Counted from the stretch's first letter, positions 39,532 through 49,815 are shown. The stretch: DNA of 64,000 nucleotides from Pectobacterium polonicum (GCF_005497185.1 NZ_RJTN01000001.1:372001-436000); one strand, 5' to 3'. Numbers and translations: made by a program. The notes: generated by a model not told the origin, from the letters alone.

Positions 39532-40677
39532 TTATCCCCAAACAGGATTACCGTTAACAAACGTCTTGAGAATGTGATAGTCACGGTCAAAGACGGTCAG
39601 GTTGGCCACTTTACCGCTTTCAATACTGCCTAACTGCTTATCGACGCCGATAGCGCGAGCGGGATAGAGCGTTGCCATCCGAATTGCTTCATCCAGCGCA
39701 ATACCCGCATGTTCGACGCTATTACGCACGGCTTCGATCATAGTCAGTGCCGAACCGCTCAGAGTGCCGTGTTCATCGACACAAATACCATCGCGGTAGT
39801 ATATGGTTTTACCAGCAAAAATGAACTGGTCAATATCCGCACCGGCTGGTGCCGTGGCGTCGGTCACCAGCACCAGTTTATCGCCCTTGATACGTTTACT
39901 GTTGCGAATATTGGCCCAGTCAACGTGTCGTCCATCCGCGATAATACCGCAATAGACTTCCGGGGCGTCGTAAATCGCGCCGACCAATCCAGGTTCTCGG
40001 CCGGTCAGATACGGCATGGCGTTGAACAGGTGGGTAGCGAAACGAATACCGGCGGAAAAACCCTGCTTAGCCTGTTCCCAGGTGGCGTTGGAATGCCCAG
40101 CGGACACGATAATGCCCGCCGCCGTTAGCTGACGGATAACCGACGGTTCGACTTCTTCCGGTGCCAGCGTGATTTTCGTAATGGCGTCCGCGTTGGCGCA
40201 CAGGAAGTCGACCAACTCTTGCGTTGGTTTGCGGATAAAAGCAGGGTCATGCGTGCCTTTCTTTAGCACATTCAGCCATGGACCTTCGAGATGTAACCCA
40301 AGCGCCTGATACTGATTCTGAGCCAGCCAGTCTCTCATCACGCCGATGCTGTGCTTCATAAAGGCATCGCTGGAGGTAATCAGCGTAGGCAAAAAACTGG
40401 TACAGCCTGAACGCTCGTTTGCCTGCTGCATGATCTCCAATGTCTTGACGGAGATCGTGTCCAGCGAGTCGTTGAACTGCACGCCGCCGCAGCCGTTCAA
40501 CTGAAGATCGATAAATCCCGGGGAGAGGAATGCACTGCCCAGGTCATGTTGTTCAATGCCGGCAGGAAGTTCGGCAAGTGGGCAGATTTGTTCTATCAGC
40601 CCATCGGCAATCACGACGGCGTGATTATCCAGAATCTGATGGCCGGTGAAAATCCGGCTATGGGTTAACGCGTACAT
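39532..40677 (-). CDS. nagA: N-acetylglucosamine-6-phosphate deacetylase
   Basis: Removes acetate from GlcNAc-6-phosphate, giving glucosamine-6-phosphate for NagB and lowering the NagC inducer. About 381 residues with amidohydrolase motifs: [32 protein letters not shown] and [10 protein letters not shown]. The ATG at 40677 ([13 protein letters not shown]) aligns with E. coli and has GGAG six bases away; the ATG just before it is too close. Confidence 0.95.
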   Translation of the reverse strand: MYALTHSRIFTGHQILDNHAVVIADGLIEQICPLAELPAGIEQHDLGSAFLSPGFIDLQLNGCGGVQFNDSLDTISVKTLEIMQQANERSGCTSFLPTLITSSDAFMKHSIGVMRDWLAQNQYQALGLHLEGPWLNVLKKGTHDPAFIRKPTQELVDFLCANADAITKITLAPEEVEPSVIRQLTAAGIIVSAGHSNATWEQAKQGFSAGIRFATHLFNAMPYLTGREPGLVGAIYDAPEVYCGIIADGRHVDWANIRNSKRIKGDKLVLVTDATAPAGADIDQFIFAGKTIYYRDGICVDEHGTLSGSALTMIEAVRNSVEHAGIALDEAIRMATLYPARAIGVDKQLGSIESGKVANLTVFDRDYHILKTFVNGNPVWG

Positions 40678-40695
40678 CATTGACTCCTGCATCGG

Positions 40696-41496
40696 TTAGA
40701 GATTTTTCATACTTTCCGTTTCTAATTCACGGAAGTATTTAACGGTTTTTACCTTCAGTTCCATTGTTGAAGGCTCGTCACAAACCATGATGGCTTTGGC
40801 ATGAAGTTGCAGGCAGCTAATGGTCCACATATGGTTAACATTGCCTTCTACCGCAGCCTGTAGTGCCTGTGCCTTGTTACGACCGGTCACCAGAATCATC
40901 ACTTCTTCGGCATCCAGCAGCGTACCGACGCCCACGGTCAGGGCAAATTTAGGCACCAGATTGACGTCCCCGCCGAAGAAACGGGAATTGGCGATACGAG
41001 TTTCTTCTGTCAACGTTTTGATGCGTGTGCGGGAGGCCAGAGAGGAGGCGGGTTCATTGAAGGCGATATGTCCATCATTGCCCACGCCGCCCATGAAAAG
41101 ATGAATTTTCCCGTAGGACTTTATTTTCTCTTCATAGCGGCGACATTCTGCTGTGGTGTCTTCTGCGTTGCCGTTCAACAGGTTAATGTTTTCACGCGGA
41201 ATATCAACGTGATTGAAGAAATTCTGATGCATGAAGGTATGATAGCTTTCTGGGTGGTCGGTCGGCAGACCGACATATTCATCCATATTGAAGGTGATGA
41301 CGTGTTTGAAGCTCACCAGTCCCGCCTTGTGCATGGCGACCAGCGATTTGTAGGCCTCCAGCGGTGAACTGCCTGTCGGCAATCCCAGAATAAAAGGGCG
41401 ATCTGCACTGGGCTTGAAAGCGTTAATTTTCTCAACGATGTGGCGGGCGGCCCATTTTCCGACGTCGGCGGCGGTGGTTAAAGGAATGAGTCTCAT
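40696..41496 (-). CDS. nagB: Glucosamine-6-phosphate deaminase
   Basis: Converts glucosamine-6-phosphate to fructose-6-phosphate and ammonia. The 266 residues match E. coli NagB in length, with [18 protein letters not shown] near residue 70 and the [15 protein letters not shown] loop near 136. First gene of nagBAC; divergent from nagE across a region with NagC and CRP-like sites. Confidence 0.97.
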   Translation of the reverse strand: MRLIPLTTAADVGKWAARHIVEKINAFKPSADRPFILGLPTGSSPLEAYKSLVAMHKAGLVSFKHVITFNMDEYVGLPTDHPESYHTFMHQNFFNHVDIPRENINLLNGNAEDTTAECRRYEEKIKSYGKIHLFMGGVGNDGHIAFNEPASSLASRTRIKTLTEETRIANSRFFGGDVNLVPKFALTVGVGTLLDAEEVMILVTGRNKAQALQAAVEGNVNHMWTISCLQLHAKAIMVCDEPSTMELKVKTVKYFRELETESMKNL

Positions 41497-41655
41497 CGGC
41501 GCTCTCCTGATTTTTAGTGGAATTAAATACGTTATTGCGCAAATCGCGCCAGCTGCGCGTTTTGTCTATGCATTAAAATTAGTCTACTCCGTTTTTTTTA
41601 ATCTTGAAATAAGTTGGGGTTTTATTCAGGTATAAACTTTTTGTATGCAGTTTTT

Positions 41656-41673
41656 TGGTGATTTTTATCACAT
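41656..41673 (+). promoter_or_regulatory. CRP-like site upstream of nagE
   Basis: GGTGA-TTTTTA-TCACA (41657-41672) matches the CRP pattern TGTGA-N6-TCACA at nine of ten positions. It lies between nagB and nagE, where E. coli also has a CRP site. Confidence 0.65.
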
Positions 41674-41683
41674 AATTACGGGG

Positions 41684-41706
41684 TTTAATTTGTGTAGCGA
41701 ATTATT
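41684..41706 (+). promoter_or_regulatory. NagC operator candidate
   Basis: TTTAATTTGTGTAGCGAATT plus ATT forms the AT-flanked palindrome of NagC operators (TAATT...AATTA around a GC-containing centre). A weaker AT-rich candidate lies near 41598-41612 and would allow looping between nagB and nagE. The whole 358-base gap (41497-41854) has no gene. Confidence 0.6.
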
Positions 41707-41854
41707 TTTCTTACACTCCCCCTAAGAACCACCGCTGCCACATTTTTTCGACAATGGCGTTTTTCGACAGCGACGTTCTTCGGCAGTGAAATTTATTGGC
41801 AGGTTTGTTTGCCCCACAACATTTCATTACCTCGCAAAGGTAAGAGAGGGAAAA

Positions 41855-43351
41855 GTGAGTACTCTGAGCTATTTACAAAAAGTCGGTCGGGCATTGATGG
41901 TGCCTGTCGCGACGCTGCCTGCTGCCGCTATCCTGATGGGGATAGGTTACTGGATTGATCCGGTTGGCTGGGGAAGCGAGAACGCGTTGGCGGCACTCCT
42001 CATCAAATCGGGTGAGGCGATTATCGGGCATATGGCCGTGCTGTTTGCCGTTGGTGTCGCATACGGTATGTCTAAAGATAAAGATGGTGCGGCGGCATTG
42101 ACCGGCTTTGTCGGTTATCTGGTGCTGACCACGCTGTGTTCGCCGGCCGTTGTTGCTATGATCCAGCGGATCCCCGTTGAACAGGTACCTGCTGCGTTTG
42201 GCAAGATTGAAAATCAGTTTATCGGGATTCTGGTCGGTGTCATGTCTGCTGAGCTGTATAACCGCTTCAGTCAGGTTGAACTGCCTAAGGCGCTGTCGTT
42301 CTTCAGCGGACGCCGCCTGGTGCCGATTCTGGTTTCTTTCCTGATGATTCTGGTCGCGTTCATTTTAATGTACGTATGGCCAGTCATTTACAATGCGCTG
42401 GTCGCGTTCGGTGAACATATTCAGCAGTTGGGTTCGGTTGGCGCTGGGGTTTATGCCTTCTTTAACCGTTTGCTGATTCCTGTTGGGTTGCACCACGCGC
42501 TGAATTCCGTGTTCTGGTTTGATGTCGCGGGTATCAACGATATTCCTAACTTCCTGGCTGGCCAACAGTCTATCGACTCTGGTAAAGCCGTAGTGGGGAT
42601 CACCGGACGTTATCAAGCGGGCTTCTTCCCGATTATGATGTTCGGCCTGCCGGGAGCGGCGCTGGCGATTTATCACTGTGCGCGCCCTGAAAACAAAAGC
42701 AAAGTGGCCGGGATTATGTTGGCGGCGGCATTTGCCTCCTTCTTTACTGGGATCACCGAGCCGCTGGAATTCTCCTTCATGTTTGTCGCGCCAGTGCTGT
42801 ATTTCCTGCATGCGTTGCTGACCGGTTTTTCCGTCTTTATCGCGGCCAGTATGCATTGGATTGCCGGATTTGGTTTCAGTGCGGGTCTGGTAGATATGGT
42901 GCTGTCCTCACGTAACCCGCTGGCCACTCAGTGGTACATGCTGCTTGCTCAGGGACTGGTATTCTTCGTCATTTACTATGTGGTGTTCCGTTTTACCATC
43001 ACTCGCTTCAATCTGTTAACGCCGGGGCGTGAACTGGCTGTGAGCGGTAGCGAAGCCGATGGCTATGACGTGAGTACAGCGTCTGCGGGCGAGAAATCAA
43101 GCGATGCAGCGGCGTTGGCGCGGGGCTATTTGCAGGCGCTGGGCGGAAAAGCCAATCTGACGGGCATTGATGCCTGTATCACACGCCTGCGTTTGAACGT
43201 GGCTGATTCCTCTCTGGTTGATGATGCACAGGCAAAACGTCTTGGTGCGGCGGGCGTTATTCGTCTGAATAAGCAGAGCGTACAGATTGTGGTGGGTACG
43301 CAGGCTGAATCGATAGCGACCGCGCTGAAAGCCGAGTATGACAAGATATAG
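41855..43351 (+). CDS. nagE: PTS GlcNAc transporter NagE, IIC-IIB only
   Basis: A phosphotransferase permease of about 498 residues: a membrane IIC domain (about 1-385, with RLLIPVGLHHALNSVFWFD and SFFTGITEPLEFSF) and a IIB domain with phospho-cysteine C441 (GIDACITRLRL). It ends at ALKAEYDKI, so the C-terminal IIA domain found in E. coli NagE (648 residues) is absent; glucose IIA (Crr) is the likely donor. The GTG at 41855 with GAGAGGG upstream is the chosen start; a longer frame from 41786 would add 23 unlikely residues. The closing IIB segment RLNKQSVQIVVGTQAESI favours NagE over PtsG. Confidence 0.88.
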   Translation: MSTLSYLQKVGRALMVPVATLPAAAILMGIGYWIDPVGWGSENALAALLIKSGEAIIGHMAVLFAVGVAYGMSKDKDGAAALTGFVGYLVLTTLCSPAVVAMIQRIPVEQVPAAFGKIENQFIGILVGVMSAELYNRFSQVELPKALSFFSGRRLVPILVSFLMILVAFILMYVWPVIYNALVAFGEHIQQLGSVGAGVYAFFNRLLIPVGLHHALNSVFWFDVAGINDIPNFLAGQQSIDSGKAVVGITGRYQAGFFPIMMFGLPGAALAIYHCARPENKSKVAGIMLAAAFASFFTGITEPLEFSFMFVAPVLYFLHALLTGFSVFIAASMHWIAGFGFSAGLVDMVLSSRNPLATQWYMLLAQGLVFFVIYYVVFRFTITRFNLLTPGRELAVSGSEADGYDVSTASAGEKSSDAAALARGYLQALGGKANLTGIDACITRLRLNVADSSLVDDAQAKRLGAAGVIRLNKQSVQIVVGTQAESIATALKAEYDKI

Positions 43352-43413
43352 TATGACAAGGCGTAATATGACGATGTGATCGTTTAACGTGGTGTTATAC
43401 CGATGAAATGGAT

Positions 43414-43445
43414 AGGGCGAGATAGCAATCTCGCCCTTTTTTTTC
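43414..43445 (+). terminator. Terminator after nagE
   Basis: AGGGCGAGAT pairs with ATCTCGCCCT around AGCA, followed by eight T residues. Confidence 0.92.
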
Positions 43446-43540
43446 GTTATGAATAATTAAATGAAACTAACGGTTGTTTCCCAGCGTAGCTTGTTGGATC
43501 ATTGTCGGTTATACGTCGTTTTAGCATTGAGGAATGAAGA

Positions 43541-45199
43541 ATGAGTGAGGCTGAAGCCCGCCCAACCAACTTTATCCGTCAGATTATCGATGAAGATCTG
43601 GCGTCCGGTAAACATGACCATATTCAGACGCGTTTCCCGCCAGAGCCGAACGGCTACCTGCATATTGGGCATGCAAAATCTATTTGCCTGAATTTTGGTA
43701 TCGCGCGTGACTATCAGGGGCAATGCAACCTGCGTTTTGACGACACCAACCCGGTAAAAGAAGATATCGAATACGTTGAGTCGATCAAACGTGACGTCGA
43801 GTGGCTGGGTTTTTCATGGAGCGGCGACGTTCGCTATTCTTCTGATTATTTCGATCAACTGCACGCTTATGCGGTTGAGCTGATCGGTAAAGGGCTGGCT
43901 TACGTTGATGAACTGACGCCCGAGCAGATCCGTGAATACCGCGGTACGCTGACGGCACCGGGTAAAAATAGCCCTTACCGTGACCGTACCGTGCAGGAAA
44001 ACCTGTCGCTGTTTGAAAAAATGCGCAACGGCGGATTTGCTGAAGGTACTGCTTGTCTGCGTGCAAAAATCGATATGGCATCATCCTTTATAGTGATGCG
44101 CGATCCGGTGTTGTATCGCATTAAGTTCGCCGATCACCACCAGACGGGCAATAAGTGGTGCATCTACCCGATGTATGACTTCACCCACTGCATTTCCGAT
44201 GCGCTGGAAGGGATCACGCATTCGCTGTGTACGCTGGAATTCCAGGATAACCGCCGTCTGTATGACTGGGTGCTGGATAACATCACGATTCCTTGCCACC
44301 CACGCCAGTACGAATTCTCCCGTCTCAATCTCGAATACGCGATTATGTCCAAGCGTAAGCTGAACCAATTGGTCGTGGAAAACGTGGTTGAAGGCTGGGA
44401 CGATCCGCGTATGCCGACCATCTCAGGCCTGCGTCGTCGTGGCTATAGTGCGGCCTCGGTCCGTGAATTCTGTGTGCGTATCGGCGTAACGAAGCAGGAC
44501 AATAACGTGGAAATGGCCGCGCTTGAATCCTGTATCCGTGACGATCTGAATGAAAATGCTCCGCGTGCGATGGCAGTACTCGATCCGGTCAAAGTTGTGA
44601 TCGAGAATCTGTCTGCTGAGCACGAAGAGTTTGTTGCGATGCCAAATCATCCTAATAAGCCGGAAATGGGTTCACGTCAGGTGGCATTCAGCCGTGAAGT
44701 TTACATCGATCGCGCTGACTTCCGCGAAGAAGCCAACAAGCAGTACAAACGTCTGGTGTTAGGTAAAGAAGTGCGTCTGCGTAATGCCTATGTGATCAAA
44801 GCAGAGCGCATTGAGAAAGACGAGCAGGGTACCATCACCACGATCTATTGCAGCTATGATGCGGAAACGCTGAGCAAAGACCCGGCTGACGGCCGTAAAG
44901 TGAAAGGCGTCATCCACTGGGTTTCCGCTGCGCATGGCGTCCCTGCGGAATTCCGCTTGTACGATCGCCTGTTCAGTGTGGCAAACCCTGGCGCGGCGGA
45001 TGACTTCCTGTCGACGATTAACCCAGATTCACTGAAAGTTACGCAAGGTTTTGTCGAGGAGAGCTTGGCACAGGCGGAAGTAGAGAAAGCGTATCAGTTT
45101 GAGCGCGAAGGTTACTTCTGTGCCGATCGTGTTTACTCCAGTACAGAACATCTGGTATTTAACCGAACGGTCGGGCTGCGCGATACCTGGGTTGGCTAA
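43541..45199 (+). CDS. glnS: Glutaminyl-tRNA synthetase
   Basis: A 552-residue class I synthetase with [14 protein letters not shown] (HIGH at 41-44), the KMSKS-like IMSKRKL near 268, and the two C-terminal anticodon-binding barrels. Synteny with nagE matches E. coli. The chitoporin gene that follows in E. coli is not here; fur follows in convergent orientation. Confidence 0.98.
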   Translation: MSEAEARPTNFIRQIIDEDLASGKHDHIQTRFPPEPNGYLHIGHAKSICLNFGIARDYQGQCNLRFDDTNPVKEDIEYVESIKRDVEWLGFSWSGDVRYSSDYFDQLHAYAVELIGKGLAYVDELTPEQIREYRGTLTAPGKNSPYRDRTVQENLSLFEKMRNGGFAEGTACLRAKIDMASSFIVMRDPVLYRIKFADHHQTGNKWCIYPMYDFTHCISDALEGITHSLCTLEFQDNRRLYDWVLDNITIPCHPRQYEFSRLNLEYAIMSKRKLNQLVVENVVEGWDDPRMPTISGLRRRGYSAASVREFCVRIGVTKQDNNVEMAALESCIRDDLNENAPRAMAVLDPVKVVIENLSAEHEEFVAMPNHPNKPEMGSRQVAFSREVYIDRADFREEANKQYKRLVLGKEVRLRNAYVIKAERIEKDEQGTITTIYCSYDAETLSKDPADGRKVKGVIHWVSAAHGVPAEFRLYDRLFSVANPGAADDFLSTINPDSLKVTQGFVEESLAQAEVEKAYQFEREGYFCADRVYSSTEHLVFNRTVGLRDTWVG

Positions 45200-45220
45200 C
45201 GCCACGAGGTAAAAGACAAA

Positions 45221-45252
45221 AATAAAACCGCCTCGGCGGTTTTATTTTTTGA
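45221..45252. terminator. Convergent terminator glnS / fur
   Basis: AATAAAACCGCC and GGCGGTTTTATT around TC, with T and A runs on both sides. Confidence 0.92.
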
Positions 45253-45262
45253 TGCGGTCGAT

Positions 45263-45712
45263 TTATCGTGTGGACTCATGCAGAGTTTCGTCTTCTCGAC
45301 AATCCCCTTCACTGCAATGCCCATAGAGATACAAACTGTGGTTGGTCAGTTTAATACCATGTCTTTCTGCGATCTCACGCTGACGTGCTTCGATAGATTC
45401 ATCGCGGAATTCAATGACTTTGCCACAGTCGAGGCAAATTAAGTGATCGTGATGATGTTGCTGCGTCAGTTCAAAGACGGATTTACCCCCTTCGAAGTTA
45501 TGACGGGTTACGATGCCTGCATCATCAAACTGGTTGAGTACGCGATAGACGGTAGCAAGCCCGATCTCTTCGCCCATATCAATCAGTCTCTTATATAAAT
45601 CTTCCGCACTGACGTGATGACAGACCGGGTCCTGTAGCACTTCCAGTATTTTCAGTCTTGGAAGAGTGACTTTCAGGCCGGCCTTCTTTAATGCGGTATT
45701 GTTGTCAGTCAT
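45263..45712 (-). CDS. fur: Ferric uptake regulator
   Basis: A 149-residue iron-dependent repressor. N-terminal winged helix (residues 1-80), the metal-site cluster HHHDHL at 87-91 and the zinc cysteines C93 and C96 (CLDCGK), plus the HCSEGDC tail. It follows fldA on the same strand with a 329-base gap. A TATAAT at 45798-45803 is the likely main -10 box. Confidence 0.97.
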   Translation of the reverse strand: MTDNNTALKKAGLKVTLPRLKILEVLQDPVCHHVSAEDLYKRLIDMGEEIGLATVYRVLNQFDDAGIVTRHNFEGGKSVFELTQQHHHDHLICLDCGKVIEFRDESIEARQREIAERHGIKLTNHSLYLYGHCSEGDCREDETLHESTR

Positions 45713-46041
45713 GCGGGTTTAGTCCTGTTGCTTACTTATCAATGGAGGCTGCCTAGCCTATGACATCGGTCGGCTCAAAAAATGTAATTGCGTCTCAATT
45801 ATAGAACCGCGCATACAAAATGAAAACAAGGGAATGTTAACAATATTGTCCCCATTCATACTACTGATATACAGCGCAGTCCATTGTTGATGAATGAAGA
45901 AAGGATGAAGCACGTATAAAACCGATGGGATTATTGTACAGGTTTACTGATAGAAGTTAAAAAAATGTATCAATTATTATGAAAGGTTTTACCTATCGAT
46001 ACTATTTTGGCCCTGAACGAAATTATCAGGGCCAAAATGGC
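45713..46041. other. fldA-fur intergenic region
   Basis: These 329 bases contain the fldA terminator (46004-46038) and a probable fur promoter on the minus strand: TTTTCA (45821-45826), 17 bases, TATAAT (45798-45803). I searched the fur leader for a coupled upstream peptide like E. coli uof and saw an early stop instead. No other gene is visible. Confidence 0.55.
46004..46038 (-). terminator. Terminator after fldA
   Basis: TTTTGGCCCTGA pairs with TCAGGGCCAAAA around a nine-base loop just beyond the fldA stop. Confidence 0.85.
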
Positions 46042-46569
46042 TTAGCCAACCAGCTCTTTCAGATTCAGTTCATCACCGATCTGTTTTACCCACGTCGTTA
46101 CGCGCTCGCTGGTCAGTTCAGGCTGACGGTCTTCATCGATAGCCAAACCAATGAAGTGATTGTCGTCGGCGAGCCCTTTAGAGGCTTCAAAGTAATAGCC
46201 TTCAGTTGGCCAGTGGCCGACAATCGTCGCGCCGCGAGGCTCAATGATGTCACGAATGGTGCCCATGGCATCACAGAAGTATTCCGCATAGTCTTCCTGA
46301 TCGCCGCAGCCAAACAAGGCAACCAATTTTCCGGTGAAATCAACTTCTTCCAGCGAAGGGAAGAAGTCATCCCAATCGCACTGAGCTTCACCGTAATACC
46401 AGGTTGGAATACCCAGCAGCAGAATATCAAAACCTTCGAGGTCTTCTTTGCTGCTTTTGGCGATGTCATGAACATCAGCAACGTTGGTGCCTAACTGCTG
46501 TTGGATCGTTTTGGCGATGTTTTCCGTGTTGCCCGTATCACTGCCAAAGAATATTCCGATGAGTGCCAT
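46042..46569 (-). CDS. fldA: Flavodoxin 1
   Basis: A 175-residue FMN electron carrier needed for activation of several radical SAM and other enzymes, probably including LipA and MiaB encoded in this window. The FMN phosphate loop is GSDTGNTENIA near residue 10; the aromatic FMN contacts lie in PTWYYGEAQCDWDD and GDQEDYAEYFCDA. The start at 46569 (MALIGIFFGS) matches E. coli; a 17-residue extension has no support. Confidence 0.96.
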   Translation of the reverse strand: MALIGIFFGSDTGNTENIAKTIQQQLGTNVADVHDIAKSSKEDLEGFDILLLGIPTWYYGEAQCDWDDFFPSLEEVDFTGKLVALFGCGDQEDYAEYFCDAMGTIRDIIEPRGATIVGHWPTEGYYFEASKGLADDNHFIGLAIDEDRQPELTSERVTTWVKQIGDELNLKELVG

Positions 46570-47458
46570 GAATTGAATAACCTCTTGATTCCTAATGGTA
46601 TGGTGTAATATTTCACCCACTTATCTGTTAATAATAACAGACACTCACATCAGGAGAAACTCGTATCGGTATAGAGACGTAAATCAAGAGTATGCGAAAT
46701 GCTGAGGGCAATAAAAGAAACGAAAAACCCTCTCCGCAGGCGTTAAAATACCCATCTTAATTGTGTGAGTATGATGTCTTCTGAGATTAGGCACATACGC
46801 CCTTAGTATTATAAAGGTTGTTTATTTGCAACGTCGTTTCATTTTTTATGAATGATGTTTTTATTTTATGGTTTGTTTCGATTGTAATTAAAAGCAGACT
46901 TCTGTTTGTGAGAAATAAAAGTCACGTAGCGGTACATCCCTATTCAGGGAAATTAAAATGCATACAAAAGATAATGTTTTATCGAATTGAAGGCTTGTAA
47001 CATTTCGCGGGAAAATTCCTAATAAAGAAGATAAGAATTATAACCATTTACAGCTGAAACGATGCAACCTTAAAGAGAAAAATTTTAGCTTTTTGATGTT
47101 AAAGAATAAAATGAAAATGATGCCCAAATTGCTTTACCAGCCTGGCTGCATACCCACGCCAATCCGCGTGGGAAGCGGGTGACAGTCGGTTTGCTTTCAA
47201 CCCTATGATTAAAAACCTTATATTTATAAAAATAGGCTAATTTATTAGCCGTGCGAAAAATTATATTAATAAATATAGCAAGAGTGCTAAATATTCTCTG
47301 TATTTAGCCGATGAGTTAGCGTGGTTTTTGAGTTTTCAACTCGGTGAAATGTGAACGCTAGGGAGAAGTGACCTGTTTCATGGTGTGAATTTTCTGATTC
47401 ATATCGGTTGATTAGCGATAAAAATCTTTTTAACCATTTTCCTGATTTGGAGTGAGCG
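46570..47458. other. Long AT-rich region upstream of fldA and of the chemoreceptor gene
   Basis: 889 bases with no credible gene; a 60-codon frame at 46818-47000 has no ribosome-binding site or recognisable protein. It contains the fldA promoter area with a LexA-like CTG-N10-CAG (46625-46640), a hairpin CCCACGC/GCGTGGG at 47153-47172, a perfect GGCTAA/TTAGCC palindrome near 47235-47250 and the sigma-28 promoter at 47288-47314. E. coli has no such gap between fldA and ybfE, so this is probably inserted or rearranged sequence. Confidence 0.55.
47288..47314 (+). promoter_or_regulatory. Sigma-28 (FliA) promoter of the chemoreceptor gene
   Basis: TAAA (47288-47291), exactly 15 bases, then GCCGATGA (47307-47314): a near-perfect match to the flagellar sigma-28 pattern TAAA-N15-GCCGATAA, about 135 bases before the start codon. 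Confidence 0.85.
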
Positions 47459-49126
47459 ATGAGACTTATTAAAAATATTGCCATCAGAACCGCTATGCTA
47501 TGGGTGCTGGGCATTTTTTGTGTTCTTTGGGGGGGCGTATCAATATATACCATGTTCTCTTTTAAAGAGATGACAGCGACCTCGAAAACCAGCACTTTGC
47601 TGGTTCAGAACATGAACTTTATCAACCAGGGCAACGATCAATACTTCCGTATGGTCACTCGTCTGGCGCGTGCCGTAGATGCGCGTCGCAGCGGTGATAA
47701 TGCAACCGCAGATAAAGAGCAGGCCTCCGCGCTCGTCGCGCTGGATAAACTGAAATCTGACTTGGTGGCGTTTAATGCTATCGATCATGCGAGCCTGGAT
47801 GATGCTCTGGTGCAGGCTGTCAGTCGTGACTGGAATAATCTGGTTGTTCAGGGAGTTGAACCGCTTTATCAAAAGGCCGCTGCCAACGCGCTGGATGATT
47901 ACCAAAATCAGGCCAAAAACGTTGTGCCGCCATTGAGCCGTCAGTTTGGTGCCTCTCTTTCCGCATTCAGTAACGCCAGCGCTGAAAAATTCGATGCGGC
48001 GGGTGTCCGTTTCGAACAAATCACCACGATTGGACAGAATATTTTGCTGAGCGGGTTGGTTATCGGTCTGATCATGCTGTTCCTGACCGACCGCTATCTG
48101 GTGGTGTGTCTGGTTCGTCCGTTAAACGATCTGCGCTATCACTTTAGCGTGATTGCTTCTGGTCACCTGGGTAAGCCGATTCTGGACTTTGGTAATAACT
48201 GCGTGGGTCGCTTGTTCCCACTGCTGCGTGACATGCAGGGGAGTTTGGCTAGCACCGTTAGCACCATTAGAAACAGCACGGATTCCATCTATCAGGGCGC
48301 TTCTGAAATTGCCGCAGGCAACAACGATCTGTCTTCACGTACCGAAGAGCAGGCTTCCGCGCTGGAAGAAACCGCGGCCAGTATGGAGCAACTGACGGCA
48401 ACGGTGAAACAGAACGCCGAAAACGCCAACCATGCCAGCCAACTGGCATTACAAGCCTCGACAACGGCGAAGAAGGGCGGTGAAATCGTTGAGAACGTGG
48501 TGAAAACCATGGCAGAGATCTCCGGCAGTTCGAGAAAAATCGCAGAGATCACCACCGTGATTAACGGCATCGCGTTCCAGACCAACATTCTGGCGCTGAA
48601 CGCGGCGGTAGAAGCGGCGCGTGCGGGTGAACAAGGCCGTGGGTTTGCCGTGGTGGCGGGCGAAGTACGCAGTCTGGCGCAGCGTAGTGCACAGGCGGCG
48701 AAAGAGATTGAAGGGCTGATTTCTGAGTCTGTTCGCTGTGTGGATACCGGTTCCAATCTGGTTAGTGATGCGGGTGACACGATGCAGGATATCGTCCGTG
48801 CGGTGACTAACGTGACGGATATCATGGGTGAAATTGCGTCGGCATCGGAAGAACAGAGCAAAGGCATCGCACAGGTGGGTCAGGCCGTGGCGGAAATGGA
48901 CAGCGTAACGCAGCAAAACGCCGCGTTGGTTGAACAGGCCTCGTCAGCCGCTTTGTCGTTGGAAGAGCAGGCGGCGCTGTTGAACCAGACCGTATCGCTG
49001 TTCCAACTGTCCGATACGCAGTCAGGGCTGCAAGTGGCGGCAAAGCCAGTGCAGAAAACGCCGGTGATTGCCCCGCGTGCCGGCAAGGCGCTACCGCCCA
49101 GTAACGACAACTGGGAAAAATTCTAA
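47459..49126 (+). CDS. Methyl-accepting chemotaxis protein
   Basis: A 555-residue chemoreceptor with membrane helices near residues 10-32 and 190-212, a four-helix periplasmic ligand domain between them, a HAMP linker, and the signalling coiled coil with its hairpin tip (NGIAFQTNILALNAAVEAAR, then GFAVVAGEVRSLAQRSA). It ends NWEKF, a variant of the NWETF tail that tethers CheR and CheB. Upstream GGAG and a sigma-28 promoter support the start and place it in the flagellar regulon. The ligand is unknown; Tar/Tsr-like receptors usually bind amino acids. It lies between fldA and ybfE, where E. coli has no receptor, and ends in a GC-rich hairpin near 49170-49198. Confidence 0.93.
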   Translation: MRLIKNIAIRTAMLWVLGIFCVLWGGVSIYTMFSFKEMTATSKTSTLLVQNMNFINQGNDQYFRMVTRLARAVDARRSGDNATADKEQASALVALDKLKSDLVAFNAIDHASLDDALVQAVSRDWNNLVVQGVEPLYQKAAANALDDYQNQAKNVVPPLSRQFGASLSAFSNASAEKFDAAGVRFEQITTIGQNILLSGLVIGLIMLFLTDRYLVVCLVRPLNDLRYHFSVIASGHLGKPILDFGNNCVGRLFPLLRDMQGSLASTVSTIRNSTDSIYQGASEIAAGNNDLSSRTEEQASALEETAASMEQLTATVKQNAENANHASQLALQASTTAKKGGEIVENVVKTMAEISGSSRKIAEITTVINGIAFQTNILALNAAVEAARAGEQGRGFAVVAGEVRSLAQRSAQAAKEIEGLISESVRCVDTGSNLVSDAGDTMQDIVRAVTNVTDIMGEIASASEEQSKGIAQVGQAVAEMDSVTQQNAALVEQASSAALSLEEQAALLNQTVSLFQLSDTQSGLQVAAKPVQKTPVIAPRAGKALPPSNDNWEKF

Positions 49127-49241
49127 GCGTCGTTTTAATCTGAGATAGCGTATTTAATCTTGGGTGAATGTTCAGGCGGCGTCAGAAATGGCGCCGCACA
49201 AGATGTGAATACTGCATTATGTGAATATCGCGTTAAGCCAA

Positions 49242-49523
49242 TCAGGACTGTTGTTCGGCCAACTGTGCCAGCAGCATCTCTTCAATCAATTCACTGCGGC
49301 TAATGTTCCGCTGTTCAGCAAGGCTGTTCAGGATATCGACGGCGTCGCTATTAATCTTTAATTCAACACGGCGCAAGCCACGCACTTTATCGCGACGTAG
49401 TTGATTACGCTTGTTAATTCTTAGTTGTTCGTCACGTGTGAGCGGGTTGGTCTTGGGGCGGCCCGGACGACGCTCATCTGCGAACAGATCCAGTGTAGTG
49501 CGATCCGTTTGTTCTTTTGCCAT
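49242..49523 (-). CDS. ybfE: YbfE, ribbon-helix-helix-like protein
   Basis: A 93-residue basic protein matching E. coli YbfE, which is LexA-controlled there. The C-terminal half (VELKINSDAVDILNSLAEQR, then NISRSELIEEMLLAQL) reads like a ribbon-helix-helix DNA-binding domain; the N-terminal half is basic. I see no good LexA box in front of it here. Target unknown. Confidence 0.85.
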   Translation of the reverse strand: MAKEQTDRTTLDLFADERRPGRPKTNPLTRDEQLRINKRNQLRRDKVRGLRRVELKINSDAVDILNSLAEQRNISRSELIEEMLLAQLAEQQS

Positions 49524-49815
49524 AAGTAATGATACTGCAAGGTATTCGGACCAAAATACACCGCGTTGCCCGTTCTGTCCTACAGATAAAGTCGATGCCT
49601 ACTCTCACTCTGCAATAGGATTGTCAGGGTGCGGTTTGGCTATCTGTTGAACATGCCGGGAAATTACGCGTGCACTTTGATGAAGTGGTTACAATGACTT
49701 GTGGCTGAATCAGCCGTCCCTCTACTGCGAGCGCCATCATACCCTAGCCGCACTGGCGGCGACAACGGTTAACTACCGCTGTTGCCATGAATCCGCCAGT
49801 GTGAGTATGGTCTGG

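Noticed and set aside
45713-45800. A possible upstream leader peptide of fur (uof-like)
   Set aside because: The frame that would overlap the fur start meets a stop codon within about eleven codons, with no start codon between.
46818-47000. A 60-codon frame in the fldA-receptor gap
   Set aside because: No ribosome-binding site, AT-rich low-complexity translation and no recognisable protein.
49524-49815. A LexA box before ybfE
   Set aside because: The best candidate, CTGTCCTACAG near 49575, has a five-base spacer instead of ten.
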